The position numbers were made by a program, and so were the translations under genes. A model generated the notes under the pieces. The model had not been told where the DNA came from. It saw nothing but the letters and a program-made list of their open reading frames with translations, and made no database searches. Shown here piece after piece: positions 32,563 through 40,286 of a stretch of 64,000 nucleotides of DNA. Numbering within the stretch: position 1 is the stretch's first letter; every line of letters starts with the position of its first letter. Source of the DNA: Synoicihabitans lomoniglobus (lineage in GTDB: Bacteria > Verrucomicrobiota > Verrucomicrobiia > Opitutales > Opitutaceae); NCBI RefSeq assembly GCF_029023725.1, contig NZ_CP119075.1, positions 5,637,501 through 5,701,500 on the forward strand. Reading direction: 5' to 3'.

Positions 32563-33969
32563 TCAGAGGCCGGTGGGGTCGAAGTCCGCGGTGTGGTGGA
32601 CGACTTGATTGTCGAAGATGACCGTCTTGGGGGCGCGGAGATGGGTGACGCTGTCGAGGACGGGGGCCTCGGTGAGGATCAGGCGGGGCTTGTGGTCGAC
32701 GGCGATGCGGCCGATGGGGTCGGCGTAGGCGAGGCGGGCGGCGCTCACGCCGGTGGCGGCGTTGAGGACGGCGTGGGTCGGCAGGCCGGCGCGTTCCATG
32801 AGTTCGAGTTCCCACAGGAAACCCAGGCCGTGGGCGACGCCGACAGAACCCGCATCGCTACCGGCGATGATGAGCACGCCCATTTCGTGGGCTTTGACGA
32901 GGGTGCGGGCGTGGTTGTCGAGGATGCGTTGCAGGTGGCCGATGATTTCTTCGTCCCAGCCCATGCGCTCCGCTTCGTCGACCTGCTTTTGCACGGGGGC
33001 GAAGGTGGGCACCCAGGCGATCTGGCGATCGCGGAGTTTGGCAAGTTGATCGTCGCGCAGGAAGAAGCCGTGCTCGATGGAGTCGACGCCGCCGTCGATG
33101 GCGTGGTCGATGCCGAGGTCGCCGCTGGAATGGGCGAAGGTCTGGCGGCCATGGCGCTTGGCGGCGGCCACGATGGCGGTCACCTCGGCGGTGTCCATTT
33201 GGGGCTTCGCGGTGACCAGGCCCTTCTTGAAGTTGATGATACCTGTAGGGAGAAGCTTGATACGGTCGGCGCCTTCCGCGACGCGGGAGGCGACCGTGGC
33301 TTCGACGGAACCGTGGGCCTCGATGGTGCCGCCCATGAACTTGCCATAGCGGCCTTCGTGGTGGATGGCGGCGCCCGGGCTGTCGAGGTAGGGCATGAGC
33401 GGGCGGGAGGGAGCGCGAGCGAGCTCGCGGCCTACCTGAGAGGCAGAGCTAGATTCTTTGTATTGCCGGCTGAGGGCTAGACCGACGCCGTCTTTGTCGC
33501 CGGCGTCGCGCACGGCGGTGATGCCGAGGGTGACCAGTTGGGCGAGCCGCGGTTGGGCGGCGGCGAGCAGTTCGTCGGGAGATTGCTTGAGGTAGGCGGA
33601 GCGTTTTTCGAAATCTAGTTCGCCGCCTTCGAGGAAGAGGTGGGCGTGGGCTTCGATCAGGCCGGGCAGAAGCGCAGCATCAGGGGCGACGACATCGGGG
33701 GCGGTTTGGCCGGAATTGATCGCGTTGGCGGGCGGTTGTTGTCCGTTTGTGCCGACGAAGTGGATACGGTTGGAATCGTAGACCACGTGGGCATCGCGTG
33801 CGGGCGTGGTGGAGGTGCCGTCGAGCAGCGTGCCCACATGCAGCCAGACACGACGAGAGGGAGAAGCGGAAGGGATATTAACTACAGATTTCACAGATGA
33901 GCACAGATGCCGTGAGGGTGTTGTTTTTTTACAGGAGGGAACCGCCATCGCCGTGGCGAGGGCGGTCAA
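32563..33969 (-). CDS. Metal-dependent amidohydrolase (imidazolonepropionase/prolidase-like)
   Basis: 468 residues as the open frame. Metal-site residues are intact: H108-A-H110 (GLIEAHAH), K238 (RIKLLPTG, candidate carbamyl-lysine), His in TFAHSSGD, His in SIEHGFFL and Asp in IAGSDAGSVGVAHG. The true start is unclear. The first ~32 codons (CKKTTPSRHLCSSVKSVVNIP) are translated from an intergenic repeat, and no good internal start exists before VWLHVGTLLDG; GTG codons there are candidates. Residues 178-187 (QVGRELARAP) are encoded by an inserted REP-like palindrome. It lies downstream of the corrinoid locus on the same strand. Substrate unknown. Confidence 0.85.
   Translation of the reverse strand: MTALATAMAVPSCKKTTPSRHLCSSVKSVVNIPSASPSRRVWLHVGTLLDGTSTTPARDAHVVYDSNRIHFVGTNGQQPPANAINSGQTAPDVVAPDAALLPGLIEAHAHLFLEGGELDFEKRSAYLKQSPDELLAAAQPRLAQLVTLGITAVRDAGDKDGVGLALSRQYKESSSASQVGRELARAPSRPLMPYLDSPGAAIHHEGRYGKFMGGTIEAHGSVEATVASRVAEGADRIKLLPTGIINFKKGLVTAKPQMDTAEVTAIVAAAKRHGRQTFAHSSGDLGIDHAIDGGVDSIEHGFFLRDDQLAKLRDRQIAWVPTFAPVQKQVDEAERMGWDEEIIGHLQRILDNHARTLVKAHEMGVLIIAGSDAGSVGVAHGLGFLWELELMERAGLPTHAVLNAATGVSAARLAYADPIGRIAVDHKPRLILTEAPVLDSVTHLRAPKTVIFDNQVVHHTADFDPTGL
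33413..33437. repeat. REP-like palindrome inside the amidohydrolase coding sequence
   Basis: GCGCGAGCGAGCTCGC plus GGCCTACCT, one mismatch in 25 bp to the intergenic copy at 10593-10617. It is read in frame as QVGRELARA in the middle of the enzyme, between two conserved segments (ALSRQYKESS and RPLMPYLDSPG). Confidence 0.8.
33882..33945. repeat. Partial ACAGATG-family and ACAGGAGGGAA-family repeat arms
   Basis: Half of a family-A arm (AACTACAGATTTCACAGATG AGCACAGATG) followed by TTTTTTTACAGGAGGGAAC, the lead of a family-B unit. They underlie the first codons of the amidohydrolase frame, so the annotated N-terminus is probably not translated. Confidence 0.6.
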
Positions 33970-34001
33970 GACAGAGGGGAACGGAGCGGTGAGGCGGAGG
34001 T

Positions 34002-34088
34002 GTTTTACAGAAGGAAACGAAGAGAACGAAGGCGGTGGGATGGCTCTGTTTTCTTTGTTATGCCCTTCGTTGTCTCCGTGTGAAACAG
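34002..34088. repeat. Family-B hairpin repeat, copy 1
   Basis: Left arm TTTTACAGAAGGAAACGAAG AGAACGAAGG, right arm near-complementary (CCCTTCGTTGTCTCCGTGTGAAA). It lies just past the 3' end of the metF-like gene. Confidence 0.75.
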
Positions 34089-34129
34089 CGTCGGAGTGGG
34101 GCGGTTGTTATCGGTGGAAAACTTCGGTT

Positions 34130-34831
34130 CTATAACGGGGCGAGGTTGCCGAAGGAGTAGACGTGGAATTTGGCGAGGTTGGGGTGGGCTTTGAATTTTT
34201 CTACGATGTAGCTGGGATCGAAGCCGGTGACGAATCGCATGAGGTTCATGGGATTCGACAGGAAACCTTTCACTGAGTTTTCCATACCACAGACTTTGGC
34301 GAAGCGGATGAGTTGCTTGGTGGTGCAGTGATTGGGCACGCCGAGATAGACCGGCAGGGGCGCGTCGTCCAAGAAGCGCGCGATTGCTTTCTGGTTGAGT
34401 GACCACTGGGTGACGACGAAGGACGCATAGGTTGTTTTGGCTTGGAGGAGTTCGATGCCCTCCTCGTAGCTGATGGGGCCGTTGCCGTCGGGGAAACCGC
34501 CGACGCCGATTTCGAAATCGGCAAACGCACCGGTGGCGATGAGTTCGGCCACGGTCGGGAAATCGCCTTCGCATTCGCCGCCGCCACGGATGAAGAGCGC
34601 TTTCTTCGTATAGGGGGCGAACGCGTCCGCTAGAGCGTGGGCGTCGGCCACGTCTTTGATTTTGTGGGACGCGATGTGCGGCACGGGTTTGAGCCCGAGC
34701 GCGTGCAGCTCGGCGACCTTGGCCAGTAGCGCGTCCTGGGACTCGGTGGGTAACCACGTGATGAATACTTCCTCGTAGTCGAGGGGCAGTGTCACGGCGT
34801 TCCTCGTCGTGATCTCGATGCTCATACTCAT
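34130..34831 (-). CDS. Short methylenetetrahydrofolate reductase-like protein (MetF family)
   Basis: 233 residues from ATG 34831 (ATG 34825 also possible; the longer frame starts in repeat DNA). It has the MetF barrel style: VFITWLP, GLKPVPHIASHKIKD, KALFIRGGG, FEIGVGGFPDGNG and a C-terminal SNPMNLMRFVTGFDPSYIVEKF. It is shorter than canonical MetF (~290) and lacks the usual folate/FAD segments in their standard form, as do the MetF paralogues in corrinoid methyltransferase loci. Likely role: oxidising or handling the methyl-THF made by the methyltransferase system. It lies 135 bp downstream of the DHPS-like methyltransferase. Confidence 0.85.
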   Translation of the reverse strand: MSMSIEITTRNAVTLPLDYEEVFITWLPTESQDALLAKVAELHALGLKPVPHIASHKIKDVADAHALADAFAPYTKKALFIRGGGECEGDFPTVAELIATGAFADFEIGVGGFPDGNGPISYEEGIELLQAKTTYASFVVTQWSLNQKAIARFLDDAPLPVYLGVPNHCTTKQLIRFAKVCGMENSVKGFLSNPMNLMRFVTGFDPSYIVEKFKAHPNLAKFHVYSFGNLAPL

Positions 34832-34850
34832 GACGCGTAGACGGGTTTGT

Positions 34851-34950
34851 TTTTTAACCACATATGGACACAGATGGCTTCGCTACCGCTACGCACTGAA
34901 GTCCGATGAGGGCTGGAGATTGATCTGTGTTCATCTATGGTTTTCAAAAT
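34851..34950. repeat. Family-A hairpin repeat, copy 1
   Basis: Left arm TTTTTAACCACATATGGACA CAGATGG, right arm GATCTGTGTTCATCTATGGTTTT, separated by a ~50-nt centre that includes TACGCACTGAAG. It fills the gap upstream of the metF-like gene. Confidence 0.8.
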
Positions 34951-34966
34951 AGTGTGACAGGGAGGC

Positions 34967-35908
34967 TCAGTCGTCCCAGTCGTCGTCATCGTTGGATTGG
35001 CCTTGGGCGCAGATGGCCATGATGGCTTCGGCTTGGCGGAAACCGGCGGTTTCCTGGGATTCGTCACCTTGGCGGCGGCCTTGTTCGAGGGCGGCGCGGA
35101 GTTCGTCCACGAGCGGATCATCGGCGTCGAGGGGGACCGGGTTTTTCTCCGGGTTGGCGAGGGCGTAGTCGAGGCCGAGTTGGCTCGCAATGGTGAGGTA
35201 GGCGTTCTCGAGTTTCTCGCGAATGCCCTTGGGGGTGCCCCAGGCGAAATTGGAGAGACCGACGACGAAGTGCACGCCTTGGAGATCGGGGTCGGCGGTG
35301 ATGAGTTTCATCGCATCGAGGCCGATGTTAATGAGGCCGTAGGTGTCGGCGCCGACGGGCGCGAGGCCGACGTCGACGATGATGTTGTCGGGTTTGCGAT
35401 CGGCCTTGTTGATGAGCAGGTCGACGAAGTGTTTGGTGGCGGCATGCGAGTCTCGAGCGTCGAGGCACTGGGCGCTGCCTTCGGGGGTGAAGTGCTCGGA
35501 GGCCATGACGATGACGTTGGTGTCGTAGCCTTTCACCAGGTCGATCATTTCGTCCAACCGTTCGCGCGAGGCGGCAAGGGAATTGATGATGGGCTGACCG
35601 CTCTTCTCGCGGTCGTAATGCTCGAGCGCGATACGGTGGTAGTCGACGGCCGGGTTGTCGAACGCGAGCGGCGTGGAGCAGACCTCCTGCAAGGCCGGGA
35701 TGACCTCGGGGAGGAAGGCAAACATCTCCTCCTGACGGACGGAAATGCGCTGCGTGCCGTCGAGGTTGACCGTCAGGTAGCGGGCGCCGAGGTCGGCCTG
35801 GGACTTGGCGAGTGCTTGATAACCGGATACGTCGCGATCGGTGAATGCGCGGCGGGCGCGGGCGTAGGAATTGTTGATGAGTTCACCAATGATGTTGAGG
35901 GAAGGCAC
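34967..35908 (-). CDS. Methyltetrahydrofolate:corrinoid-protein methyltransferase (DHPS-like pterin-binding)
   Basis: 313 residues. Pterin-binding barrel features: NIIGELINNSYARARRAF at the N-terminus, YLTVNLDGTQR, PLAFDNPAV, PIINSLAASRERLDEM, IIVDVGLAPVG and VHFVVGLSNFAWGTPKGIRE. This is the MtvA/MtgA/AcsE-type domain that moves a methyl group between a corrinoid protein and tetrahydrofolate. It adjoins the corrinoid protein and a UroD-family methyltransferase, so it is the second methyltransferase of a multi-component system. The C-terminus is a highly acidic tail (SNDDDDWDD). Confidence 0.92.
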   Translation of the reverse strand: MPSLNIIGELINNSYARARRAFTDRDVSGYQALAKSQADLGARYLTVNLDGTQRISVRQEEMFAFLPEVIPALQEVCSTPLAFDNPAVDYHRIALEHYDREKSGQPIINSLAASRERLDEMIDLVKGYDTNVIVMASEHFTPEGSAQCLDARDSHAATKHFVDLLINKADRKPDNIIVDVGLAPVGADTYGLINIGLDAMKLITADPDLQGVHFVVGLSNFAWGTPKGIREKLENAYLTIASQLGLDYALANPEKNPVPLDADDPLVDELRAALEQGRRQGDESQETAGFRQAEAIMAICAQGQSNDDDDWDD

Positions 35909-35916
35909 TTTGTATT

Positions 35917-36054
35917 TAGCAGGAGGAAACAGAGGGAAACGGAGCGAGGGGGCAGAGGTTTTTTTACGGAAGGAAACGAAGAGAACGAAGGTGGTGGAGT
36001 GGCACTTTTATCTTTGTTTTCTCCTTCGTTTCTTCCGTGTAAAACGGCGGCGGC
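35917..36054. repeat. Family-B hairpin repeat, copy 2
   Basis: A GAGGAAACAGAGGGAAACGG unit is followed by the long hairpin: left arm TTTTTTTACGGAAGGAAACG AAGAGAACGAAGG, right arm CTCCTTCGTTTCTTCCGTGTAAAA. It occupies nearly the whole gap between the corrinoid-protein gene and the methyltransferase downstream. Confidence 0.8.
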
Positions 36055-36058
36055 GTGG

Positions 36059-37027
36059 TTAGCCGGCGGCGGCTTCGAGTTCGGACTGGACGGCGGCGGC
36101 GACCGTGGCGGCATCGCCGTCGCGTTCCTGTTCGTCACCCCATTTGAACTGGGCGGCGTAGGTTTCGGCGTCGGTGAGGCCGAGACGTTGGGCGGCGGCG
36201 TCGATGCGTTCGACGAAGGCGACCGGGAGTTCGATGCTGACCTCGGTGTATTCGTCGGAGGCTTTGATCTGCGAGGGCAGGTCCTGCCAGTAAAGAATCT
36301 GGTAGGTCGTCTGGGTGCCCTTGGGCTGGTCGGCGGCGGGAACGGCGTCGGCGGCGGGCGCAGCTTTGGCTTTGGGCGCATCGCCCTTGCCCATGAAGTG
36401 GAGGAACAGGTCGACCGCGCTGGAAGCGTCCTGACCGTAGCCGTCGGCGCCGATCTCGTCGGCGAACATCTGGCTGATGGGCGCGCCACCGATGGCGAAT
36501 TTTACGTCGCGACCATCGGCCTCGAAGCCGTCGATGACGGTCTTCATGTAGGTCATGGTGGTGGTGAGCAACGCGCTCATGCCGATGATGTCGGGTTTGC
36601 ACGCGTCGGCGGCGGCCATGAATTTTTCGACGCTCTGGTCGACGCCGATGTCGACGACTTCGAAGCCGGCGCCCTCGGCCATCATGCAGACGAGGTTTTT
36701 GCCGATGTCGTGGAGGTCACCGCGGACGGTGCCCATCATGAGCGTGCCGGTCTTGGAGGATTCGCCGGACTCGGCATCGCCCGCGGCGAGGAGGGGCTTG
36801 AGCACGGCCATGCCGGACTTCATGGCGCGGGCGGCGATGAGGACTTCCGGGACGTAGAGGATGTTGTGTTTGAAGTCCTCGCCGACGACGGACATGCCGG
36901 CGATGAGACCTTTGGAGAGGACCTCCTGAGCGGTGATGCCCTCGTCGATGGCGGCCTGAGTCATCTCGGCAATTTTAGGTCCGTTTCCCTCGTAGAGGTA
37001 TTGGTTCATTAAGGCGTAGTCGGTCAT
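36059..37027 (-). CDS. Corrinoid (B12-binding) protein fused to a virulence-factor-type domain
   Basis: 322 residues. An N-terminal helical B12-binding-2 cap (1-88) is followed by the B12 Rossmann domain (about 92-215) with D104-L-H106-D-I-G109 (axial histidine H106), SALLTTTM and GGAPIS. This is the MtbC/MtvC methyl carrier. An Ala/Pro/Lys linker (~215-240) joins a C-terminal domain (241-320): YQILYWQDLPSQIKA, VSIELPVAFVERIDAAAQRLGL, GDEQERDGDAATVAAAVQSEL. That pattern I associate with the 'virulence factor' family (PF13769), normally a separate small protein near corrinoid methyltransferase genes. The fusion supports a functional link. Confidence 0.9.
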   Translation of the reverse strand: MTDYALMNQYLYEGNGPKIAEMTQAAIDEGITAQEVLSKGLIAGMSVVGEDFKHNILYVPEVLIAARAMKSGMAVLKPLLAAGDAESGESSKTGTLMMGTVRGDLHDIGKNLVCMMAEGAGFEVVDIGVDQSVEKFMAAADACKPDIIGMSALLTTTMTYMKTVIDGFEADGRDVKFAIGGAPISQMFADEIGADGYGQDASSAVDLFLHFMGKGDAPKAKAAPAADAVPAADQPKGTQTTYQILYWQDLPSQIKASDEYTEVSIELPVAFVERIDAAAQRLGLTDAETYAAQFKWGDEQERDGDAATVAAAVQSELEAAAG

Positions 37028-37065
37028 ATTAAAATATGTATTCAGAATTAAACCACGAATGGTGT

Positions 37066-37186
37066 TCAGCCTGCTGTCTTTTTAACCACAGATGGACACA
37101 GATGGCTTCACTATCGTTACGCACCGCGGCGGAACTGAAGGCTGAATTGATCTGTGTATATTTGTGTTCATCTGTGGTTTAAAAAC
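37066..37186. repeat. Family-A hairpin repeat, copy 2
   Basis: Starts with CAGCCTGCTGTC, then TTTTTAACCACAGATGGACA CAGATGG, a centre with TACGCACCG, and right arm TGTGTTCATCTGTGGTTTAAAAA. The CAGCCTGCTGT lead is shared with the copies at 38719 and 40141. Confidence 0.8.
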
Positions 37187-37203
37187 AGCGTTGGGTGGGA
37201 TGG

Positions 37204-38259
37204 TTAGGTGCCGTTGCGGGCGGCGTTGTATTGGTTGAGGGCGGAGAGCATGGCCTCGATGTTGGCTTTGGGCATGCCGGGGCTGGTGCCGCCGCCGACG
37301 GAGAGGATGATGCGTTCGCCTTCGCTCTTGTTGAGGACGTCCATGGTGGCGGCGTGGACTTCCTCGGGGGTGCCGCGCACGCCGACTTCGAGCGGGTTCA
37401 CGTTGCCCATGAGCGTCATGTCGTCGCCGATACGGAATTTGACGTCTTCGATGTCGGTTTGCTTGCCCCAGTTGAGGACGTTGAATCCGACATCGGGGAG
37501 ATGGTCCATGCAGGCTTCGACGTCGGCGTCGTTGTGGTAGAGTTTCACCCAGTCCTCGGGGAAGGCATCGCAGATGCGCTTCAGGTAGGGGTGGCAGAAC
37601 TCCATGTAGTGGTCCTCGTTCACGAAGCCGACAATGTCGTCGAGGATGAAGATGCCTTCGACGCAGTCGCCGATGGCTTTGTGCTGAGCCTTGAGCCAGT
37701 CGATGATGAGGCGGGTGGAGAGGTCGAGGAGCTTGTGCGCGTATTCGGGCTTATCGACCAGATCGAGCATGAAGTCGGCGGTGTTGCGGACGAACCCGGC
37801 CGTGCACATGGGGCCGCGCGCGGTGACCATGGGCATGATGTAGCCGGCATCGAAGACCTGCTGTTTCTGCATGCGGATGCGGTGCAGGGTCATGGCCATG
37901 AAGGCGTCGGCCTCGACCTCGTATTCGTGGAGTTTGTCGACGTCCTCGATGTGGAAGAGGCCGTGGTATTCGGAGGGGGTGTTGTCCTGCCAGAACTTGA
38001 TCTTGGCTCCGAGGGCGGAGGGTTCGGCGGCCATGCCGTATTCCATCCAGAAGCCGGGCACGAAGATAACGTCGGGGAATTCGCGGTGGATCTTGAGGTG
38101 GCAGTCGAGCCAGACCTGCGGATCGAGGAAGAAGTCCATGTGTTTGACTCCGCAGTAGCCGGGGATCCACGGGCTATCGATGATCATGGCCATCGGGATG
38201 TTATCGAGTCGTTCGCCGTGGGCGGCTTTCTTAAAAATTTCCCATTGTTCGGGGCGCAT
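37204..38259 (-). CDS. UroD-family corrinoid methyltransferase (methyl donor:corrinoid protein)
   Basis: 351 residues of the uroporphyrinogen-decarboxylase superfamily, in the branch used by MtaA/MtbA/CmuA/MtvB methyltransferases: RPEQWEIFKKAAHGERLDNIPM at the start, GPMCTAGFVRNTADFMLDLVDKPEYAHKLLD, ILDDIVGFVNEDHYMEFCHPYLKRI and a glycine-rich SVGGGTSPGMPKANIEAM end. The HxC zinc site of thiol-using members is not evident; the corresponding position reads H242-N-D244. It is therefore probably the enzyme that demethylates the unknown substrate onto the corrinoid protein encoded next (inference). Confidence 0.88.
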   Translation of the reverse strand: MRPEQWEIFKKAAHGERLDNIPMAMIIDSPWIPGYCGVKHMDFFLDPQVWLDCHLKIHREFPDVIFVPGFWMEYGMAAEPSALGAKIKFWQDNTPSEYHGLFHIEDVDKLHEYEVEADAFMAMTLHRIRMQKQQVFDAGYIMPMVTARGPMCTAGFVRNTADFMLDLVDKPEYAHKLLDLSTRLIIDWLKAQHKAIGDCVEGIFILDDIVGFVNEDHYMEFCHPYLKRICDAFPEDWVKLYHNDADVEACMDHLPDVGFNVLNWGKQTDIEDVKFRIGDDMTLMGNVNPLEVGVRGTPEEVHAATMDVLNKSEGERIILSVGGGTSPGMPKANIEAMLSALNQYNAARNGT

Positions 38260-38357
38260 CAGGTAAGGGTGGGTTGAGGTGGGGGTGGTTGGTTAGGGGA
38301 GAGGTGGCGGAAAGGGGGGAACCGCCGAGAGTAGAAATAAAACGATACGAAGGCGGA

Positions 38358-38699
38358 TCAGGCGGCTTCGACCGGGGGTTCGAGGTAGACGCCGTCGTCG
38401 CGGATTTCGATGGTGGCGCCGGCATCAGCGGCGGCCTCTTCGAGGGCAAATTTGAGCATGGTCTTCACGTCGGGGCCGTGTTCGAGGCGACGGAGGAGTC
38501 CCTCGCCCTTGGCCTTGTTGACGCGGAGCATGAGCTTGAGGCCGCGGCGCTTGCACATGACCTTGGTGCCGTCGTCGAGCTTGGTGGTCAGTTGCTTGAT
38601 GAAGGCGGAGACGTAGTGCACGCCGACGCCGGATTTATCGGAGAAATTCTCGGGGAGTTTTTCATCCGTGGCGGGATCGATTTCACAGAGTTTGATCAT
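38358..38699 (-). CDS. Small conserved-looking protein in the corrinoid locus
   Basis: 113 residues, no signal or membrane segment. MIKLCEIDPATDEKLPENFSDKSGVGVHYVSAFIKQLTTKL and a basic centre KVMCKRRGLKLMLRVNKAKGEGLLRR are followed by an acidic C-terminal half. Family not recognised. It lies 98 bp upstream of the UroD-family gene in the same direction, inside the locus, so a role in this system is plausible. Confidence 0.6.
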   Translation of the reverse strand: MIKLCEIDPATDEKLPENFSDKSGVGVHYVSAFIKQLTTKLDDGTKVMCKRRGLKLMLRVNKAKGEGLLRRLEHGPDVKTMLKFALEEAAADAGATIEIRDDGVYLEPPVEAA

Positions 38700-38718
38700 A
38701 GGATTGGGAGGGTTTTCA

Positions 38719-38855
38719 GCCTGCTGTTTTTTTAACCACAGATGGACACAGATGGCTTCGCCTACCGGCTACGCCCTGAAGCACTTTTTGTTGAAAGAGC
38801 TTCTGCTGTATGGATTCGGATCTGGGTTTATCTGTGTCCATCTGTGGTTAAAAAT
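38719..38855. repeat. Family-A hairpin repeat, copy 3
   Basis: CAGCCTGCTGTT, left arm TTTTTTAACCACAGATGGAC ACAGATGG, centre with CCTACCGGCTACGC, right arm TATCTGTGTCCATCTGTGGTTAAAAA. The arms are nearly perfectly complementary over ~25 bp. Confidence 0.85.
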
Positions 38856-38861
38856 CGGAGG

Positions 38862-40085
38862 TTATGATTTGGGTTTTTGGCTCAGAGCGTAGTGGAGGGT
38901 TTCGAGAGCGAGGCCCCATTTGTGGGCGCGGGAGGTGGCGTCGCAGTAACAGCCGCTTTGGCGGGTTTCGCGTTGCCAGGTGAGAATGGCGTCGAGCGGT
39001 TGGCCGAGGATGGGGGGCGGTTCGGCGATGCTGGCCATGGTGTCGTCGGCATCGCGGAGGTAGGCGCATTGTTGCTGGTAGCCGGTGTCGCCGGGGGCGG
39101 GGTCACAGGCGGTTTCGAGCACGCGGTGGGCGTCCCGCGCGGGGGCAAGCACGATGCGGTAGTCGAAGGCCAGCGGATGGCCCATGTTGGAACAGGTGCT
39201 GCCTTCGAAACGGAAGCGGGCGCTGATCCGGCCGTCGTCGTGGGTGTCGATGTGCAGGCGTTGGTCAGCCCATTTGCCGAGCGCCTTGCGGGCGACGGTG
39301 TATTGCGCGTTGGTGGTGAGCGGGGGAGGCTCCGGCAGGGCGACGGCGGCGTGGATGTAGTTGGCTCGTCGATACTGGCACGGTTCGAAGGCGCAGCGTT
39401 CGCAGGGGATGAGGCCGGGGGTGGCGAGGGCTTCGGGAGTGCGTTCGATGAGGCCGAAGACGCCGAGCAGGGATTTCTTGGGCTTGAGCATGCCACTCGA
39501 AAGGACTTCGAGCGATTCGGGCAGGGCGTGGCCGAGGTGGCCGGTGATGAGATCGAAGAGGCGGTTTTGCTCGGAGACATCCCAACCGGCGTAGCCCGGG
39601 CTGTAGTGGGGGATGGCCATGAGTCCCGCGGGCTCGGCGAGGTCGCAGATGCGGCCGGAGAGGGAGGCGACGAGGTGTTCGACGACGGCGGAGCCGTAGA
39701 CTTCGGCGAAAAAGTATTCGTCGGGTTTTTGATCGCGCCAAAGATTCGCGGAACGGTCGGCGATGGCGGAGCCCGCCCCGACGGCGGCGAGCATGACGCG
39801 GGTGGCGCCGGCTTCGCGCAGGTGGGCGTGAAGTTTGGGTGAGTTGAAGGTGACGCCGTCGATGACGAGGCGGTCGTCGCTGAGATCGAGGGTGGCTTCG
39901 CGCAGGTAGATCCAAGGCTCGCCGTGGGTGGCATACCACGCGGTGGTGAGGTGGATGAGCGCGTCGATGCGTTCATCGGGCTGGTGGCCGGGTGGGTAGC
40001 CGAGCAAGCGATGATACTCCGCGCGCGGCACGTCGACGGTGAAGTCGGTGAGCAGCGTTTCAGGAACTTGCGAGGGAGAGCTCAA
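38862..40085 (-). CDS. MetH-activation-domain-like protein of corrinoid systems
   Basis: 407 residues. The central region resembles the B12-dependent methionine synthase activation domain: AAVGAGSAIADRSANLW, EYFFAEVYGSAVVEHLVASLSGRICDL, IPHYSPGYAGWDVSEQNRLFDLI and PESLEVLSSGMLKPKKSLLGVFGL. Here it stands without the other MetH modules. The C-terminal part has a cysteine cluster (IPCERCAFEPCQYRRA) and further cysteines near the end (SGCYCDAT), perhaps for a metal centre. Likely role: handling or reactivating the corrinoid cofactor together with the RACo-like protein upstream. It is flanked by family-A hairpins on both sides. Confidence 0.8.
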   Translation of the reverse strand: MSSPSQVPETLLTDFTVDVPRAEYHRLLGYPPGHQPDERIDALIHLTTAWYATHGEPWIYLREATLDLSDDRLVIDGVTFNSPKLHAHLREAGATRVMLAAVGAGSAIADRSANLWRDQKPDEYFFAEVYGSAVVEHLVASLSGRICDLAEPAGLMAIPHYSPGYAGWDVSEQNRLFDLITGHLGHALPESLEVLSSGMLKPKKSLLGVFGLIERTPEALATPGLIPCERCAFEPCQYRRANYIHAAVALPEPPPLTTNAQYTVARKALGKWADQRLHIDTHDDGRISARFRFEGSTCSNMGHPLAFDYRIVLAPARDAHRVLETACDPAPGDTGYQQQCAYLRDADDTMASIAEPPPILGQPLDAILTWQRETRQSGCYCDATSRAHKWGLALETLHYALSQKPKS

Positions 40086-40140
40086 AGTGAGAGGAGGGCT
40101 GTTTTTTTAACCACGAAGGGGAACAGGGCATTGGCCGGTC

Positions 40141-40275
40141 AGCCTGCTGTTTTTTTAACCACAGATGGACACAGATGGCTTCGCCTACCGGCTACGCACT
40201 GATACTGTTTACTTAAATAAAGCTCCTGCCTCTTGGATTTGGATCGGTGTTTATCTGGGTCCATCATTGGTTGGA
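40141..40275. repeat. Family-A hairpin repeat, copy 4
   Basis: AGCCTGCTGT, left arm TTTTTTTAACCACAGATGGA CACAGATGG, centre with CCTACCGGCTACGCACTG, right arm TTATCTGGGTCCATCATTGGTTG, more diverged than copy 3. Confidence 0.8.
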
Positions 40276-40286
40276 AATCCGGGGGT

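Noticed and set aside
34997-37012. 671-codon open frame on the plus strand
   Set aside because: Antisense shadow of the DHPS-like methyltransferase and corrinoid-protein genes; Gly/Val/Glu/Asp-rich composition typical of reverse frames in GC-rich DNA, no motifs.
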